Source: Diphasiastrum complanatum (lineage: Eukaryota; Streptophyta; Lycopodiopsida; Lycopodiales; Lycopodiaceae). Taken from it: a DNA stretch of 64,000 nucleotides. Shown here piece after piece: positions 1 to 11,587 of the stretch (position 1 is the first letter of the stretch; each line of letters opens with the position of its first letter). The translations under genes were made by a program, and so were the position numbers. The stretch covers positions 186,001-250,000 of the forward strand of contig CM055097.1 of assembly GCA_029204225.1 (NCBI GenBank), given 5' to 3'. The notes below the pieces were generated by a model that saw only the letters and a list, made by a program, of their open reading frames with translations, searched no databases and was not told the origin of the DNA.

Positions 1-2575
1 CGGATGGCATAAGACAACAAAGTTCCTTCGATCGGAGCTTCGGGGAAGATCAGAATGATCATCGTAGCTGGATTCTAGGGAGAATTCACGGAGAAATCTT
101 GTAGTTCTAATGATTTCGGGGAGATCATCGATGATGGCTAAGTAAGTGACTATGTAGGCAGCCGATTGAAGCAATTGGATTTGCAGCAGAGCTGTAAAGA
201 ACAGTGTTACACAGCCAGGGCAGCTTATAGGGTGTAATTGGGTGGAAATCGGTGAAAATTTTAGAAATTTCTGGTTTCATGGGGTGTTGACGGTTTGGTG
301 AAAAAATCAGCCTATTTGGAGTCAATAGTGCACCAATTTTAGAGCGATAAATTGCCTCAGAGATGCCTTGAGGTAGGGCGACCTCAGCTAGGCAGGTAAC
401 TACAAGAGAAAGCTCAGTAAAAGTCTGAGCAAAGCCCAAGTATTTTCTATTCTTCTCTAGCTAGGGTTTACAGGTGAAAATTCTTGGATTTCTCTTTGTA
501 CAAAACTGTTTGTCATGATGTGAGAAGCCAAGGAAGGGCACAATTGATGGGCGCTATAGGCTGTAGACAGCCGTGGACAGCCACGATGTATCTGAGGAGC
601 TGGATCAGATCTATGGGGGCGTCAGAAAACCTTGGTATTAGCCATAGCTGGGAGCTATGAAGAAAGAGGTCAGAAGAGGAGGAGGGAACTCGCGCGCGGT
701 GAGACGGGCCAGGCGCGTAGCACTTCGGAGGGTCCAGCGGCTGCAGGAGCATTGTTCATCGCGCAGGTGCAAGCAAAACCGTAGGATGGGGTCCTACGAA
801 GATCGACGGCCAAGGTGAATTGTTTGGGAAATGATCTGGACCACAAGATGGAAGGTGGCCGTTGGATGGAAGGTGAAGGGACTTGAAGGGCAAAGGCACC
901 CTTCTCTTCATAAAAAATTTGCAATGTGAAATTCGTTGAAGGGACCCGAAGTCCAGAATGGACTTCACTTCATTAAAAATCTTCATCATGAAGAAATAGC
1001 TCAAATTTGCAAGTCATTCTTTGGAAAGGGATAACTTTGCCAAAATGACCCCTGAAACTGGCTGCTAAGAGCCAGCAGATAGATCGACGTCATAGATAGG
1101 GAGAAACATGTTTTGGGGAGTTTTCATTACCATTCTATCGAGCGGAGTGCAGGTGACCTAGTGATGGGCTACATTTGCTATTTGGGTACCGTAGGGCCAA
1201 ATTTGAGAAAATTTTGGCTGCTACAAGGCGGTACAATGAGGCATTATCGCTTTAGAATCATTATTACTTACTTTTGACAAGGTAACAAGGTGTTTAGAAG
1301 CAGTAAATGCAGTATGGGAGCGAATGGTAGCGGAATCGTGTGGAGAAAGCTAGTTTTGGCGACGGAAGTGCAGTTTGGCGTCGTGACTACTCATCATTGG
1401 CGACAATTTTGAGAGGGCAAGCAATCACAAGTGAGAGGTAGGCATGGTATGCCAGTTACAAGTGAAAAATTCTTGTGATCAGGTTCAACTTTTGGGGTTC
1501 GAACCAACCAATGTCAAGTGGCATTTTGGGGAACGCTCTCACAGGTATGATCGGCAGTGGCATTGTCGAGTCAGGTGATAGCTGCATTGACACACGCATC
1601 TGTAGCTTGGAAATTTCTCGTTCGGAGGGAAATATGGGCTAGCTTGGAGGTACACACATATCGGCAGTCACAGGTGATGGAAGTGCAAGGTGGTGCCAAT
1701 TGAAAGCCATTGGGCAAGATAGCGGACTTGCATTGGACGAGCTGTGTGTGGGACACGTAGAGGATGAAGAACGGTTCAATAATCACACTTTGGATGCTCT
1801 TGGTGATTGGTGAGAGTAATGATTTTGCGGTTTTGCAGTCGGTAAGTCAATTTTAGATCAAGCCATTGTAGCTGTGGAGCATTGTATCAGGTTTGTCATC
1901 GAAGAGATACACGTGTGCAGATCGTTTGGTTTGGGCCAGGGAAGATCTCACAGGTTCACTTGGAGGGATATTGGCATGCACAATCATGTGAGGGACTTGA
2001 TGGTGGCTTTGGAGTTCACATCTCAGTGTATTCTCAGGGAGGTGTTTGGAACCATTCACAAGAGTAGCTAGGAGCTAGCTTGGGGGAATACAGGTGAGCA
2101 CTACAGGGTAGATGCTCAGATCTTTGTGATCAGAGATGGCATTGGAATACCAAGTAGGGATAGCACTGCATGATGACATGGGATGATCACCAGGGGGCAA
2201 CTATTTCATATTGAAATTGAGTCATTGGCATGGACAAGACTTACAGGTGGGATTCATGATGGAATCAGAACACTGCAAACGCAAATGGTCAAAGCGTGAA
2301 GCTTTGAGAGCTAGCTCTAGGTTGGAGAGCTGATGGAGATCGCACGGGGTGTGATCAGAGGGCAAACACTATGATGAGTGTTTTGCTAGCGATCTACTAC
2401 AGGGGACACTGATGGTGAGGACTTCATGGTGTGCTCATTTGGGAGTACAGGATGACATTACAACAGGGGGCCAGTTTTGGACATTGGCATCGATGGGGAG
2501 GCATCTACCATCACGGGCGTGGATAAGCTACTTATAGCTTTCATGCATTTGGCTGTATTTGCAGGAGTCAATAAC
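1..2575. other. Repeat-like non-coding region, no gene recognised
   Basis: No frame has recognisable protein motifs. The sequence is G-rich on the plus strand and repeatedly uses short phrases such as acaggtga, giving it the look of an LTR or untranslated part of a large retroelement. I could not find a matching second copy, a primer-binding site or clear LTR ends, so its nature is open. Confidence 0.3.
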
Positions 2576-2639
2576 AAAATTAGTGATTATGAATGAATAA
2601 AAAAGTTCAAGCAATATTCAATACCAAATAAGCTATAGC

Positions 2640-3117
2640 TTACTTGAATGCACAGATTCGTTTTTTTCTATGACCTCCTTTGGATGATAGATCACATATA
2701 TCCTTGTTTACCAGTCTTTTCCTCTTTTTGCTTCGGACCTTTCTGTTGAGCACATCCATATCTTTAACAAGAGACAGATATGAGATACACATGGATTGAA
2801 ATGCAATTTTTATCTCATCATTACTAGTTGTATAATGATGCAAAGAAGATTTCAATCTTTGGATCTCCTCCTTGAGCATCTCATTTTCATCCAAACAAGT
2901 TTTCATCTTTGTAAAAAAAAATTTCGCACTCCTTTGATATTTTCCTTGATTCTTCTTCCAAATAATGTATTCTTTGCATCGAATGTGCATTCCCACAGAG
3001 CATCAAATTCTCACAGTAACCCAAAAGGCCATTTTTACCATGACACATATATATTATTAATTGACTCACCGAATGAAAATCTGGATGTTGCAATGAACAT
3101 GGATCAATAGGATACAA
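2640..3117 (-). pseudogene. Coiled-coil protein fragment, frameshifted
   Basis: Two overlapping minus-strand frames join into one plausible protein. The upstream frame (3117 to about 2925) ends in HYLEEESRKISKECE. The downstream frame (about 2925 to 2640) continues as a charged heptad-like coiled coil (KTCLDENEMLKEEIQRLK) followed by a basic, NLS-like KKRKR stretch. The frame change lies at a run of nine A at 2913-2921, a typical slippage site. I do not recognise the family. No intron or start context was resolved. It is probably a decayed gene fragment, or one exon of a gene with a sequence error. Confidence 0.4.
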
Positions 3118-4500
3118 TGTTCATGATGATCATAAATCTACATGTTTTAGCTTTTTCTCTCTGTATCGGACCATATCAGAAGCTGACAATTTGGGTTGCT
3201 TTGAATAAATATGCTCCACATGAAGATGATAAAGCTTTGTCATCAGTACAGTAGTATAGTAACAAACAACACAATGACAATAACAAAATTGGAGATGGCA
3301 CTAACGACTCTGCTGGAGATAGAGATGGCATAGGCTTTTTTCAGAAATGTCACTCCTAATTCAAATTTTTGAGTGTTCTTAACTATTGGGAGGGAATATT
3401 TCAGCATTTGAAAAATTATATTTTAACTGTGGTTAAACACCAGTGAAGTTTGATGTAACTAGGCTAAGGTGCATTCATTTACATGGAAAGTAGTGCGGGC
3501 AGATGCGTAAAGAAGTTAAAAATGATATCATAATTACTTTATAGTTATTTTTCTCTCTCCTACATGGCATTTCTTATAGGGCCCTCTTTGGGCCCATATT
3601 TTCTCTAATGTTAGCCACTCTACCAGTGCTCCAGGCAAAGCCATCATGTTCGTTGAGGTTGGAACATCACGCAAAATGTCGTTCGAGATGAAGCAAAGGT
3701 GTTGCATTCAGTAGAAGACATCTTGGCAAGAAAAGACAAGGTAAGATAAGCAGAAAAGACAATCAGAGAGCTTGGGAGAGTATTAGAAGGCTAGTTAGAA
3801 GTTTTGGGGGTCGCAAAAAAAAGTCACAAGAGCTTCGCTAGCATTGTATTCGAAATGGGCCATTTTATAGGCTAATTTGGAGGATCTATTAGACAAAGTC
3901 CTAGTTTGGCTATTCAATTTTGGACCATAATTTACAGGCATGTTCAGTACTGTGAAAATAGCTTCCAGAATTTTCAGCGAAGGTTCCTAACCAATGGGGT
4001 AGCTCGACGAAGGTTCTGAAGGTTTGCAACCCTTGCCTAAGTGCATCATTCACCTAGGTACTGCATTTTATGACAATATATAGGATTTCAACCTTTGTCC
4101 AACCTAATTTTGATGTTCTGAATCCATCTGTCAGGTCGACGAATGTTCATAATGAGTGCATCATGCTTGGCGAAGGTTCTCAATGTGACAAAGAGCTTAA
4201 CTCTCGCCTAGCTGAAAAATAGACACTTCTTGTACAAACTAACCTTCGCCCAACTCAGTATAGGTAGATTTGAGCTAGACTAATCATCTAGCAAATTGGT
4301 GAAGGTTAATATGATAGTTTGAATCAAAATCTGACCATGATAGTTTCCTATGCTAGTGCATGAACTACCATCAATCTGGTTTCACAAAGTTTGTGCAAAG
4401 CCTCATGACAGAGTTGTAAGGATTTAGCATCATCCAAGAGTTCCACTATGCTTAGAGATGAAACTAAAAATTTAATTGACATAATTGCAATAAACTAGTT
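3118..4500. other. Intergenic, no gene seen
   Basis: No supported reading frame. Between 3,960 and 4,330 the phrase cgaaggtt recurs several times at irregular spacing (about 3,978, 4,011, 4,168, 4,308), suggesting degenerate repeat DNA, possibly the 3' LTR side of the adjoining minus-strand gypsy element. No second LTR copy was identified. Confidence 0.3.
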
Positions 4501-4510
4501 GAGATGGCGT

Positions 4511-4870
4511 CTAATTTGTACTAACTTTATAGGTTGTTCTAAATGGCCATAACGCTACATGAAATTTATATTCCCAACTAGAACGACTAGCCTCCATTGT
4601 CTTAGTCATAATACTGCAAAGAATGTTGTTTGAATATTCCGCTTGTTCGTAACCCCTCGGATAATATGGCGTACTAAACCGACGAATAACAAAAAATTCC
4701 TCCAATAAGCACTTGATGTGTTCCTTGATAAGTAGCAATCTCAATTGGATAGCTAAATCGAGCAATAATGTTCTCATATAAAAACTTGGCCATAGTTTTT
4801 GCATCAGCAACATGAACTGCCCTTGCTTTAACCCATTTGGTCATATACTTCATTGCTACGATAATATGTC
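4511..4870 (-). pseudogene. Gypsy integrase core remnant
   Basis: The minus frame reads AKTMAKFLYENIIARF, then a line ending in YHPRGYEQAEYSNN and SSWEYKFHVALWPFRTTYK. These match the region around the catalytic Glu of the gypsy integrase DD35E core (usual form YHPQANGQAEVSN followed by W...L..ALWAYRT). Near 4,847 an upstream piece codes for the VTKWVKARAV-like segment of the same domain. Internal stops show it is inactive. Confidence 0.7.
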
Positions 4871-5243
4871 TAGCTTGAGTACCTCATGCCACAGGATGAA
4901 TAGGACCAACATAAACAAGTCCTCATTTTTCACGGTACTTGTGCTAAAACTGGATGTAACGGCTTGTAATTCTGATTCGTAGGACGACGTGCATGTTGAC
5001 AAACATCACAAGACTGAATATACTTTCAATATCTTTATGAAGCGTAGGTCACCAACATCCTGATTGTAAAATTTTTTGAACATTGGTATCAGATGAAAAA
5101 TGTCCTCCTCCCATTCCATCATGTGAAAACATAATTAGATCGGGTACTTCATATCATAAAACACATCTTCTAAGAATATCATCAGCTCCACATCGATACA
5201 ATTGACCAACAATCAATTGATAAGGTTGTGCTTTTAAAATTCA

Positions 5244-6400
5244 TCACCTTTGTTGAACTTTTGACAAAGATTCATTAGGTTGACCCATCATCAGATATTC
5301 AACAATGTCTGCTGCCCACTCAGGTACTGCTTCAACATAAAATAGTGCAGCATCTCGTAGCTCATCATCAACTTCAATACTAACTAGTGTTTTTTGTATT
5401 CTAGAAATGTGATTGGCAAGATAATGTTGTTTTCCCTTTTGAATCACAACTTGAAAGTCAAATTCAGATATTAAAAGTATGTCATGTATTGCATGTCTTA
5501 TTTACTAAATAAAGCAATAGTTGATGATCAATGTAAAAAACAAAATGTGTGGCCATCAAATAATGATGATCAATGTGTGGTCATCAAATAATGTCGAAAC
5601 TTTTTAACTGAAAAAACCATAGCCAATGCTTCTCGCTCAATGGTAGAATAGTTCACTTCAGCATCATTAAGTTGTCAGCTAGAAAATTTGATCAGAAAGT
5701 CTTTCTTATGTTTACCCAGTTGTGTTGGCACAGATCCAATAACATATTTTGATGCATCAGTATGCACATGGAATTTGATTTTTCAATTAGGAGCTCGTAA
5801 TATCGGTGCAGAAGCTAAGGCTTTCTTCAATTTTTCAAATGCTTCCAATGCCTCAACTGTCCAAATTGGTACGACAGTCAATTTGTATAGGTCGTGCGAG
5901 GTTTGCAAAAAATAAGATGAATATTCGATAATAGTTTGCATGGCCCATAAAAATGTAAACTCCTCTGATTGATCTTGGTGGAGGTAATTCCACAATAATA
6001 TTGATTTTTGAGTAATCCATAGCAATACCATGCCTTGAGATTACATGTCCAAGCACAACCCCGTGAGTAATCCAAATCTGACATTTTTTTAGATTCAAGA
6101 AAATCTAGTCTTTTTTACAACATTCAAACACTTTTAATGTTCCAAATAGCCTTTTTGCAAGTACTCCTTGAAAGCAAACTGCATAATCCATTGAAAAATA
6201 CTCGGTGCATTACAAAGTCCAAATGGCATAACCTTATAAGCATAGGTCCCCTATTATGCTGCAAAAGTCATTTTATGCTAGTCAGCAGGTGCAATTTGAC
6301 TTGTAAGAACAAGCAAAACAATCCTGATACTTAACCAACAACTTTCTCAATGCACTAGACTAGTCTTTTAAAAGTTGCGCTCCAACTTGCATTATTTTTT
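5244..6400 (-). pseudogene. Gypsy reverse transcriptase and RNase H remnant
   Basis: On the minus strand the fragments read AYKVMPFGLCNAPSIFQ (RT motif), LNLKKCQIW and VVLGHVISRHGI (RT thumb), EALEAFEKLKKALASAP (RT-RNase H connection) and HVHTDASKYVIGSV followed by [13 protein letters not shown] (RNase H, with the catalytic Asp of TDAS). Downstream, AAVPEWAADIVEYL and NESLSKVQQR belong to the linker before integrase. The stretch that should hold the YxDD active site is deleted between about 6,130 and 6,200, so RT is catalytically dead independently of its frameshifts. Confidence 0.75.
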
Positions 6401-6805
6401 CATCTTCCCCTGGTTCAGCTAGATTCATAGGTTGCGTCCTAGTTGGTCCATCATAAACTTCTTGTGTTTCTGGCAATTGGTCCTTAGGTTCACGATTCTC
6501 TTGTTCAAAAGGGCTAACCTTTGTTTTCCATTTAGCTTCTTGCTGAAGTCCCTAGAAAGGGCGATGACTTCCTAGAGTTTTGACTTGATGAATCATCTTC
6601 AATCTTTCCTTTACCTTTATCCAATAAAGGTGGTACATCAACATGGTTGCTAATTTTTGGATCAACCATAGAAACTGCCTCATTTGGTGGGTTTTTCCAT
6701 TTCAGAACCATGTTATAGTGTTGTTTGGCTTTCTTTTTTGTCATCAGTCCTGTAGACTTCTCTTTCTTCATAATGACTGCTTTTGGCGGTGTCATTGGCG
6801 GATCA

Positions 6806-7483
6806 TCAAAGAATATGTCGGACTCCAAATGTTGTAGGATCCATATGGCTTAAGATTTTCTCATCAGTAAGTTCTGCATTCTCATCATAAGATAAAACAT
6901 GACTAAGGGGAATAAGTTCATCTTCAATGAGATCTAGAATTGGTTCGGTAATAATCCATGCTACGTTAATCATATTGATTGGAAATGTGATGAGTGTATC
7001 AAGAGTGTGATTCTCCATAGAAATGTCACTTGATTCTATTTTGTCATCACATCGACAAATGTAGCCCTCTGTATGATCAACAGTTGCAAATGCTTGATTC
7101 CAATTAGCATTATCAGTTTGAGAATGATCATGGACTCCCAAAGGTTTTTCTGATCGGTCACAAGTATGATCCATTGTGGAAGAATCATCATCTCCCTTTT
7201 GAATTGCTAGCTTAATCGTCCAAGTCAATGGATCAACTTTGACTACTCGCTCGCGGTTTTTAAATGTGATTTTGCAGGTACCCCAATTATGAATTACTTG
7301 CGCAACTCGTAGCCATGGGCATCCCAATAAAATCTGATAAACTGATGGTGCTTCCGGTAAGTCCATTACTACAAAAGTAATGAAGAACTGGATACCAACA
7401 ACAATAAGAGAGACCAAACCTAGATCAAACCTAGGTCTAGCCCCCAAGCCATGCCATGTGATAGCAAGAGGAGAAGAGCTCAA
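6806..7483 (-). pseudogene. Gypsy protease region (gag-pol linker)
   Basis: Open for 225 codons on the minus strand. The N-terminal third contains TFVVMDLPEAPSVYQILLG followed by CPWLRVAQVIHNWG, the retropepsin C-terminal signature of plant gypsy elements (usual form ILLGRPWL). The remainder is a non-conserved acidic spacer. The first codons probably belong to the inserted DNA upstream rather than to the element. The catalytic D-S/T-G triad was not found in the open part. Confidence 0.6.
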
Positions 7484-7780
7484 CTGGTAACCTAAACCAG
7501 GTCATCGACGGGATAATCTCTACCTCCATATATAGATAGTAGAGTCCTATGCATGAACCCATGCAGTCCCCATGCAAGTCAACTATAAATAGGTCACAGC
7601 TCTTCATGCATTCCTCCTGCCTATATCTGTCACACGTACATGCACTACTTCATATGTCTCAATTAGTGTGTCTGGGTTTTCTCAAGGTCATTAGTCACAA
7701 ACATGCCTCAACGTGGAATTGAATCTCGGTGTGACCAATAGTCTAGAACACTAGAGGGCCGGTCTACCATATTAGAACTA
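7420..7780 (+). other. Insertion with TATA box between gypsy gag and protease
   Basis: The minus-strand gypsy coding similarity stops near 7,420 and resumes near 7,780. The intervening DNA has no coding potential but holds a good core promoter motif, ctataaatagg, at about 7,583 on the plus strand, preceded by repeated catgca words. This would fit a solo LTR or TRIM of another element. Ends and target-site duplication could not be defined. Confidence 0.35.
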
Positions 7781-8650
7781 TTCTATGTCCTTAACTGAAT
7801 ATGGCCATAACAGAGGCGCCTCTGGTTCTGTCATCTTAAAGGGTTCTTCACAATGATGCAATTGGGTACTAACCTCAGTACATTGATGTGATCTATGCAA
7901 ATGATTAGGTAATTCCATTGATGGCACAAGTATAGAATGAACTTCTGCTGCAACTCTGCCATTTTCCAAGGCTTTTTCCTCTTGTAAGTCCTTGAGTGTA
8001 ACAGAACTAACTGTTGATCTTGGTTTGACTTTAATAATGTTCAATGGAGCAGTTACTAATGGTGGTTTTGGTTTCGTTGGACAATCTTTGTAGTGATGTC
8101 CATATTCGCATTCTCGACAAAAAAGATTAAATTTGTCTTTATTTGGACATTCTACAATTCTATGATTTTCTCCGCATCCAAAGCAACCAAGTGGTGCTCT
8201 AGCCCATTGTCTAGACTGTTGTGGATGCATAGCAGCATAGATAGCATATTGCTCTAGAGGTCTAGTGTCTTGTTCTGTATTATAATTCCAAGGCTCGTGA
8301 CTACTTGAGGCTTCTGGGTCCTTCAAATTTGCATGAGGAGCTTGTTGTATTGGAGGAGCAGGTAAAACTAACGGTTCAGAAAATCCAAGGCCATGGACCT
8401 TACCATCTGGTACTTTCCATCTAGGACTTTCTTGATAACCATACTTAGAATATCATTGTTTGATAAATCGAGAATTAAACGAACAAAAAGTATTCTTTTG
8501 TCCGTTTGAATTGCACAAATGACAATAGGTATCCACCATACGTCTCTTCATTGTTGGCCATTCGTTCATGGTGTGATTTCTGACATAGATTGCACAACAA
8601 ACATTTTCTCTGCTAGGAAACATTTTGTTGGATTATTCTCCTTCTTACTA
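7778..8650 (-). pseudogene. Gypsy gag with zinc knuckle
   Basis: The minus frame 8326-7778 contains CFGCGENHRIVECPNKDKF followed by LFCRECEYGHHYKDCP, two CCHC-type knuckles typical of gag nucleocapsid. Further gag sequence extends to about 8,650 with stops (MKRRMVDTYCHLCNSNGQ is a Cys-containing piece). It is truncated where plus-strand copia DNA begins, so the N-terminal capsid part is missing. Confidence 0.65.
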
Positions 8651-8654
8651 ATCG

Positions 8655-9330
8655 AGCGCATTTTTGGATGATTCATGGTTTCTGGATTCTGGAACAACTC
8701 AACACATGACCAATCAACGTGAGATATTGCAAATGGATTTTCAAAGTCAAGTACAATGCAGATGGAAGCATCAACAAAGAAAGACACAACTTGTTGCCAG
8801 AGGATTTTCTCCGGTATACAACGTCGATTACACTGAGACCTTCAGTCCAGTAGTCAAGCATTCTTCTATTCGACTTTTGCTATCATTTGCCGCTGCAGCA
8901 GATTTGGAAATACATCAAATGGATGTCCAGACATCATATCTCAATGGAGTTATTGAAGAAGACATTTACATGGTGCGACCCGAAGGTTATATTATCGAGG
9001 GTAACACAATCATGTGTGTAAACTCCATAAGGGCAATATGTTCGAGCATGGTTTCAAAGGCTCAATATTTTCCTTATTGATCACGGATACACACCTAGCT
9101 CTTCAGATTCAAATGTTTACTTCAAAGCAGTGCAACAGTCTTTTATCATTATCACTTTATACGTGGATGATACATTGCTTTTCAGCAACAGTACCGATTT
9201 GATAAAAGAGGTCTGGCAGGTGAAGGAAATAAACCACAACAGGTTGAAGAAAAAGAAATCAAACATTGTTAATGTTGAAGCAAACAACCCAGATAAGCCA
9301 GAATTTTTAAATGTCAATCGACCTAGATAA
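8655..9330 (+). mobile_element. Ty1/copia fragment: protease fused to RT
   Basis: The plus frame from 8664 starts with DDSWFLDSGTTQHMT, the copia protease active-site region. Within about 30 codons it runs into TQLVARGFSPVYNVDY, TFSPVVKHSSIRLLLS and EIHQMDVQTSYLNG, which are RT motifs. Integrase is absent, so a large internal deletion joined protease to RT while keeping the frame. After a frameshift near 9,050, the frame from 9130 reads SFIIITLYVDDTLLFSN, the YVDD active site. RNase H is absent. Dead fragment, opposite in orientation to the gypsy remnant it abuts. Confidence 0.8.
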
Positions 9331-9552
9331 CATGGTGGTAGACAAATTAATTTCTCCAATGTGGAGCCTGCTGTCCATGTGGAAACAAATTATGATGATG
9401 AAACCATTGTTTTTTTTTGGGCAAAATTTCGGTAAACAGTAAAATTTTTACTATTTGGGGACGAATTTTAGTTATTTTTTCTCAAAATTCTAAAGAAAAA
9501 TAGCCCCTCCTTAGAAAAAACTCTAATTTTTTTTATTTGATTTGCCATTTAT

Positions 9553-9573
9553 CCCCCCCCCCCTTCCTCGCGT

Positions 9574-9654
<81 letters not shown>
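9553..9654. repeat. Poly-C and (CT)40 microsatellite
   Basis: Eleven C at 9553-9563, then 40 uninterrupted CT units at 9575-9654. Just downstream the phrase ctcagctcggggcttgctcc occurs twice (9659 and 9717), a small duplication. Confidence 0.95.
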
Positions 9655-9658
<4 letters not shown>

Positions 9659-10148
9659 CTCAGCTCGGGGCTTGCTCCTCTCTCTCTCTCACTCGGGCGC
9701 TCCTCAGACTTCAGTCCTCAGCTCGGGGCTTGCTCCTTAGTCCTCACGATGGTCAGACCCTCCCTCTCTCACGGTCTCGCGACTGACTCCACTCCCTCTC
9801 AGATTTCCTCTCAGTTGTGGTGGAGTAGCTACTAGCTATATTTAATGTGCCTCCTGAGTTCTCAGTGTGGGTCAATGCTCATTATGCTCATGGCTGAGAG
9901 TTTTAATAGATTGAAGAAATGGCAGCGTCAATCAATGCCAAGTTTCTGTTCAATGTGCAATGCTAGCAATGCATTTCTTGGTGTAGCCCATTGGAGCGGC
10001 TCTCATTACAGAGCGCACCACAGATGCACCTGCAATGCATATGATGCACAGGTCCCACCCCATCCAAGTGGGGAGAAATCGTTTTCCTCCCTTAGGCCCA
10101 TTCATTACCATTGGATGAAGTGGGGCCAGCACTGCAGGTCACACTGCG

Positions 10149-10349
10149 GTGCACTCCTTAAGTAGAACCCTGTTGTGGTAGTGCGGAATACACTTATAGG
10201 GAAGTCATATGCACTCGTCATTGGCATGCTATGGACTAGGTAGCGGGCGTGCACTCCTTAAGTAGAACCCTGTTGTGGTAGTGCGGAATACACTTATAGG
10301 GAAGTCATATGCACTCGTCATTGGCATGCTATGGACTAGGTAGCGGGCG
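10149..10349. repeat. Perfect 100-bp tandem duplication
   Basis: The unit starting gtgcactccttaagtagaac at 10149 is repeated starting at 10249 with period exactly 100. I see no mismatch over the two copies. The right copy ends in the first arm of a hairpin. Confidence 0.95.
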
Positions 10350-10434
10350 TGAGCAGGCCCGCTACCGGCTGTAGCATGCAGCCTTCATGCATTGAGCCGC
10401 CCTGCGGCGAGGTGCATTGAAGGCTGCTTGCTAC
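10339..10434. repeat. Two adjacent hairpin-forming inverted repeats
   Basis: Hairpin A: ggtagcgggc at 10339-10348 against gcccgctacc at 10357-10366, 10 of 10 pairs, loop 8. Hairpin B: an arm at 10371-10391 against one at 10413-10434, about 20 of 22 pairs with one mismatch and one indel, loop about 21 and itself GC-rich. Such structure is common in nonautonomous transposon ends, or could be transcribed. Confidence 0.75.
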
Positions 10435-10536
10435 TAGGTAGCAGGGCTGCTGAAGCCTGCTAACAGGCATAATTGAAGTTGTGAGTTTAAACATTTGTGG
10501 TCAGATCCAATTAAAATCTGCCACCTGTCCACTATG

Positions 10537-10690
10537 AGCCCAAACATCAATTATGGTGCTAAATATGATGATCCATGACTTTCCACTCTTTTAAAGTTGG
10601 CCCGCCATGGCCCATTATTGGTGTAGGGTTTGAGTATTAGGGTTTATGCGGAGCGCTAGGAATATAAGAGCAGCCAAGGCAAGAAGCTTT
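10537..10690 (+). promoter_or_regulatory. Site II + telo-box + TATA promoter of snoRNA cluster
   Basis: Two site II elements on the reverse strand (AGCCCA at 10537, GGCCCA at 10609) are followed by a telo-box (ttagggttta at 10637-10646, with a partial one at 10623) and a TATA-like aatataaga at about 10661. Site II with telo-box is the established signature of plant snoRNA and ribosomal-protein gene promoters. Transcription would start near 10690 on the plus strand. The two C/D snoRNA candidates downstream fit this. The first ATG after it opens a frame of only six codons, so the transcript appears non-coding. Confidence 0.6.
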
Positions 10691-11313
10691 CAGGCTTCGG
10701 CCGCCGAGGTAGATCGATCATGGCGAGCTTGCAGCTGTAACGCTGTTGCTGCAGTGGATGTTCGTCTCATGGTGGGCGGCAGATAACAGACGAGATGATG
10801 CCAGAAACAGGGTTGCCCTCCCTTCGTTCCTTTGGCTTGTAGATCTCCATCCAAGGCATATTTAATTTACCTGTTATGCTTTTTTCTGCGTCAGTGGAGA
10901 ATCCGCTTTTCAGCTGCAGTAGTTTCCATTGAAGCCGTGCATCGAGGCCGAGTGAATGGTTTTGCTATTTGGGTGTTGTGTTCCGTGTGCACCAGAGTTT
11001 GAATGTTTCATTCTTAGATTGTCAATCAGCTAGCGCTTGTTGCTCGCTGGCTAAGCTTCACATCGGATTTGCTGCCTAAGCTTTTGTCGATTTCCTTTAG
11101 AGTTTTGGATCTTTTAATTGAAATAGGAACAATTACGCCTAATGAAATCTTGAAGATTCAGTATCATTAACTGAATACATGCAACACAAATTTTCAATCA
11201 TGTTTTAAGTTGAGAAACAAATGATGTGATCACGCAGCTGTGATTTCAGTTTTGGCTACATTATTTTGTTTATGTTTTTTTGAGTCTAGTTGCTCTGAGA
11301 ATTAGTTATTAGG

Positions 11314-11403
11314 CGATGCAATGATGAGTTAAATAGATCAAGCTCAACAGTCCGATTTGGCTTTGCCATGAGGACAAGACAATTCTCCAGAATCTGAGCA
11401 TCC
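11314..11403 (+). ncRNA. Candidate box C/D snoRNA 1
   Basis: Box C ATGATGA at 11321-11327 and box D CTGA at 11394-11397 are enclosed by a perfect 5-bp terminal stem (gatgc at 11315-11319 with gcatc at 11398-11402). About 90 nt in all, normal for the class. C/D snoRNAs guide 2'-O-methylation of rRNA or snRNA by fibrillarin complexes in the nucleolus. The guide before box D would be the bases just upstream of 11394. I could not assign its target from memory. The internal C'/D' boxes are weak. Confidence 0.6.
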
Positions 11404-11587
11404 GACCACCATAGTAATCATTTCCTGGGATGTATTGCTTATAAGACTTGTTTGGTTATTTTGTTGGCAATCTTAGACACAGCCGTCTACAATGAGAACT
11501 TTTTTTTTTTCTCGAATTCGTGTGAAAAATATACCCTATGCGGCATTCCTTTCTACTAATCTTTCAAATATGTGTGCTTTTGAATAA

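Larger units (their letters stand above)
4511..8650 (-). mobile_element. Decayed Ty3/gypsy LTR retrotransposon (minus strand)
   Basis: Read on the minus strand from right to left the order is gag with zinc knuckle (8650-7778), retropepsin-like region (7483-6806), reverse transcriptase, RNase H (about 6300-5560), linker (5447-5244) and integrase core (4860-4511). This is the gypsy order. Stops and frameshifts break every domain, and the catalytic YxDD part of RT is missing. No LTRs were found. A 350-bp insertion separates gag from protease. The element is dead and old. Confidence 0.8.

Noticed and set aside
1874-2071. Plus-strand frames at 1874-2071
   Set aside because: Short, with no motif, in repeat-like DNA and with two overlapping alternatives.
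10801-10870. Third snoRNA candidate starting gatgatgcc
   Set aside because: Box C is degenerate, no CTGA lies at a suitable distance and no terminal stem forms.
11228-11300. ATGATGT...CTGA pair as another C/D snoRNA
   Set aside because: Box C ends in T instead of A and the flanks do not pair.
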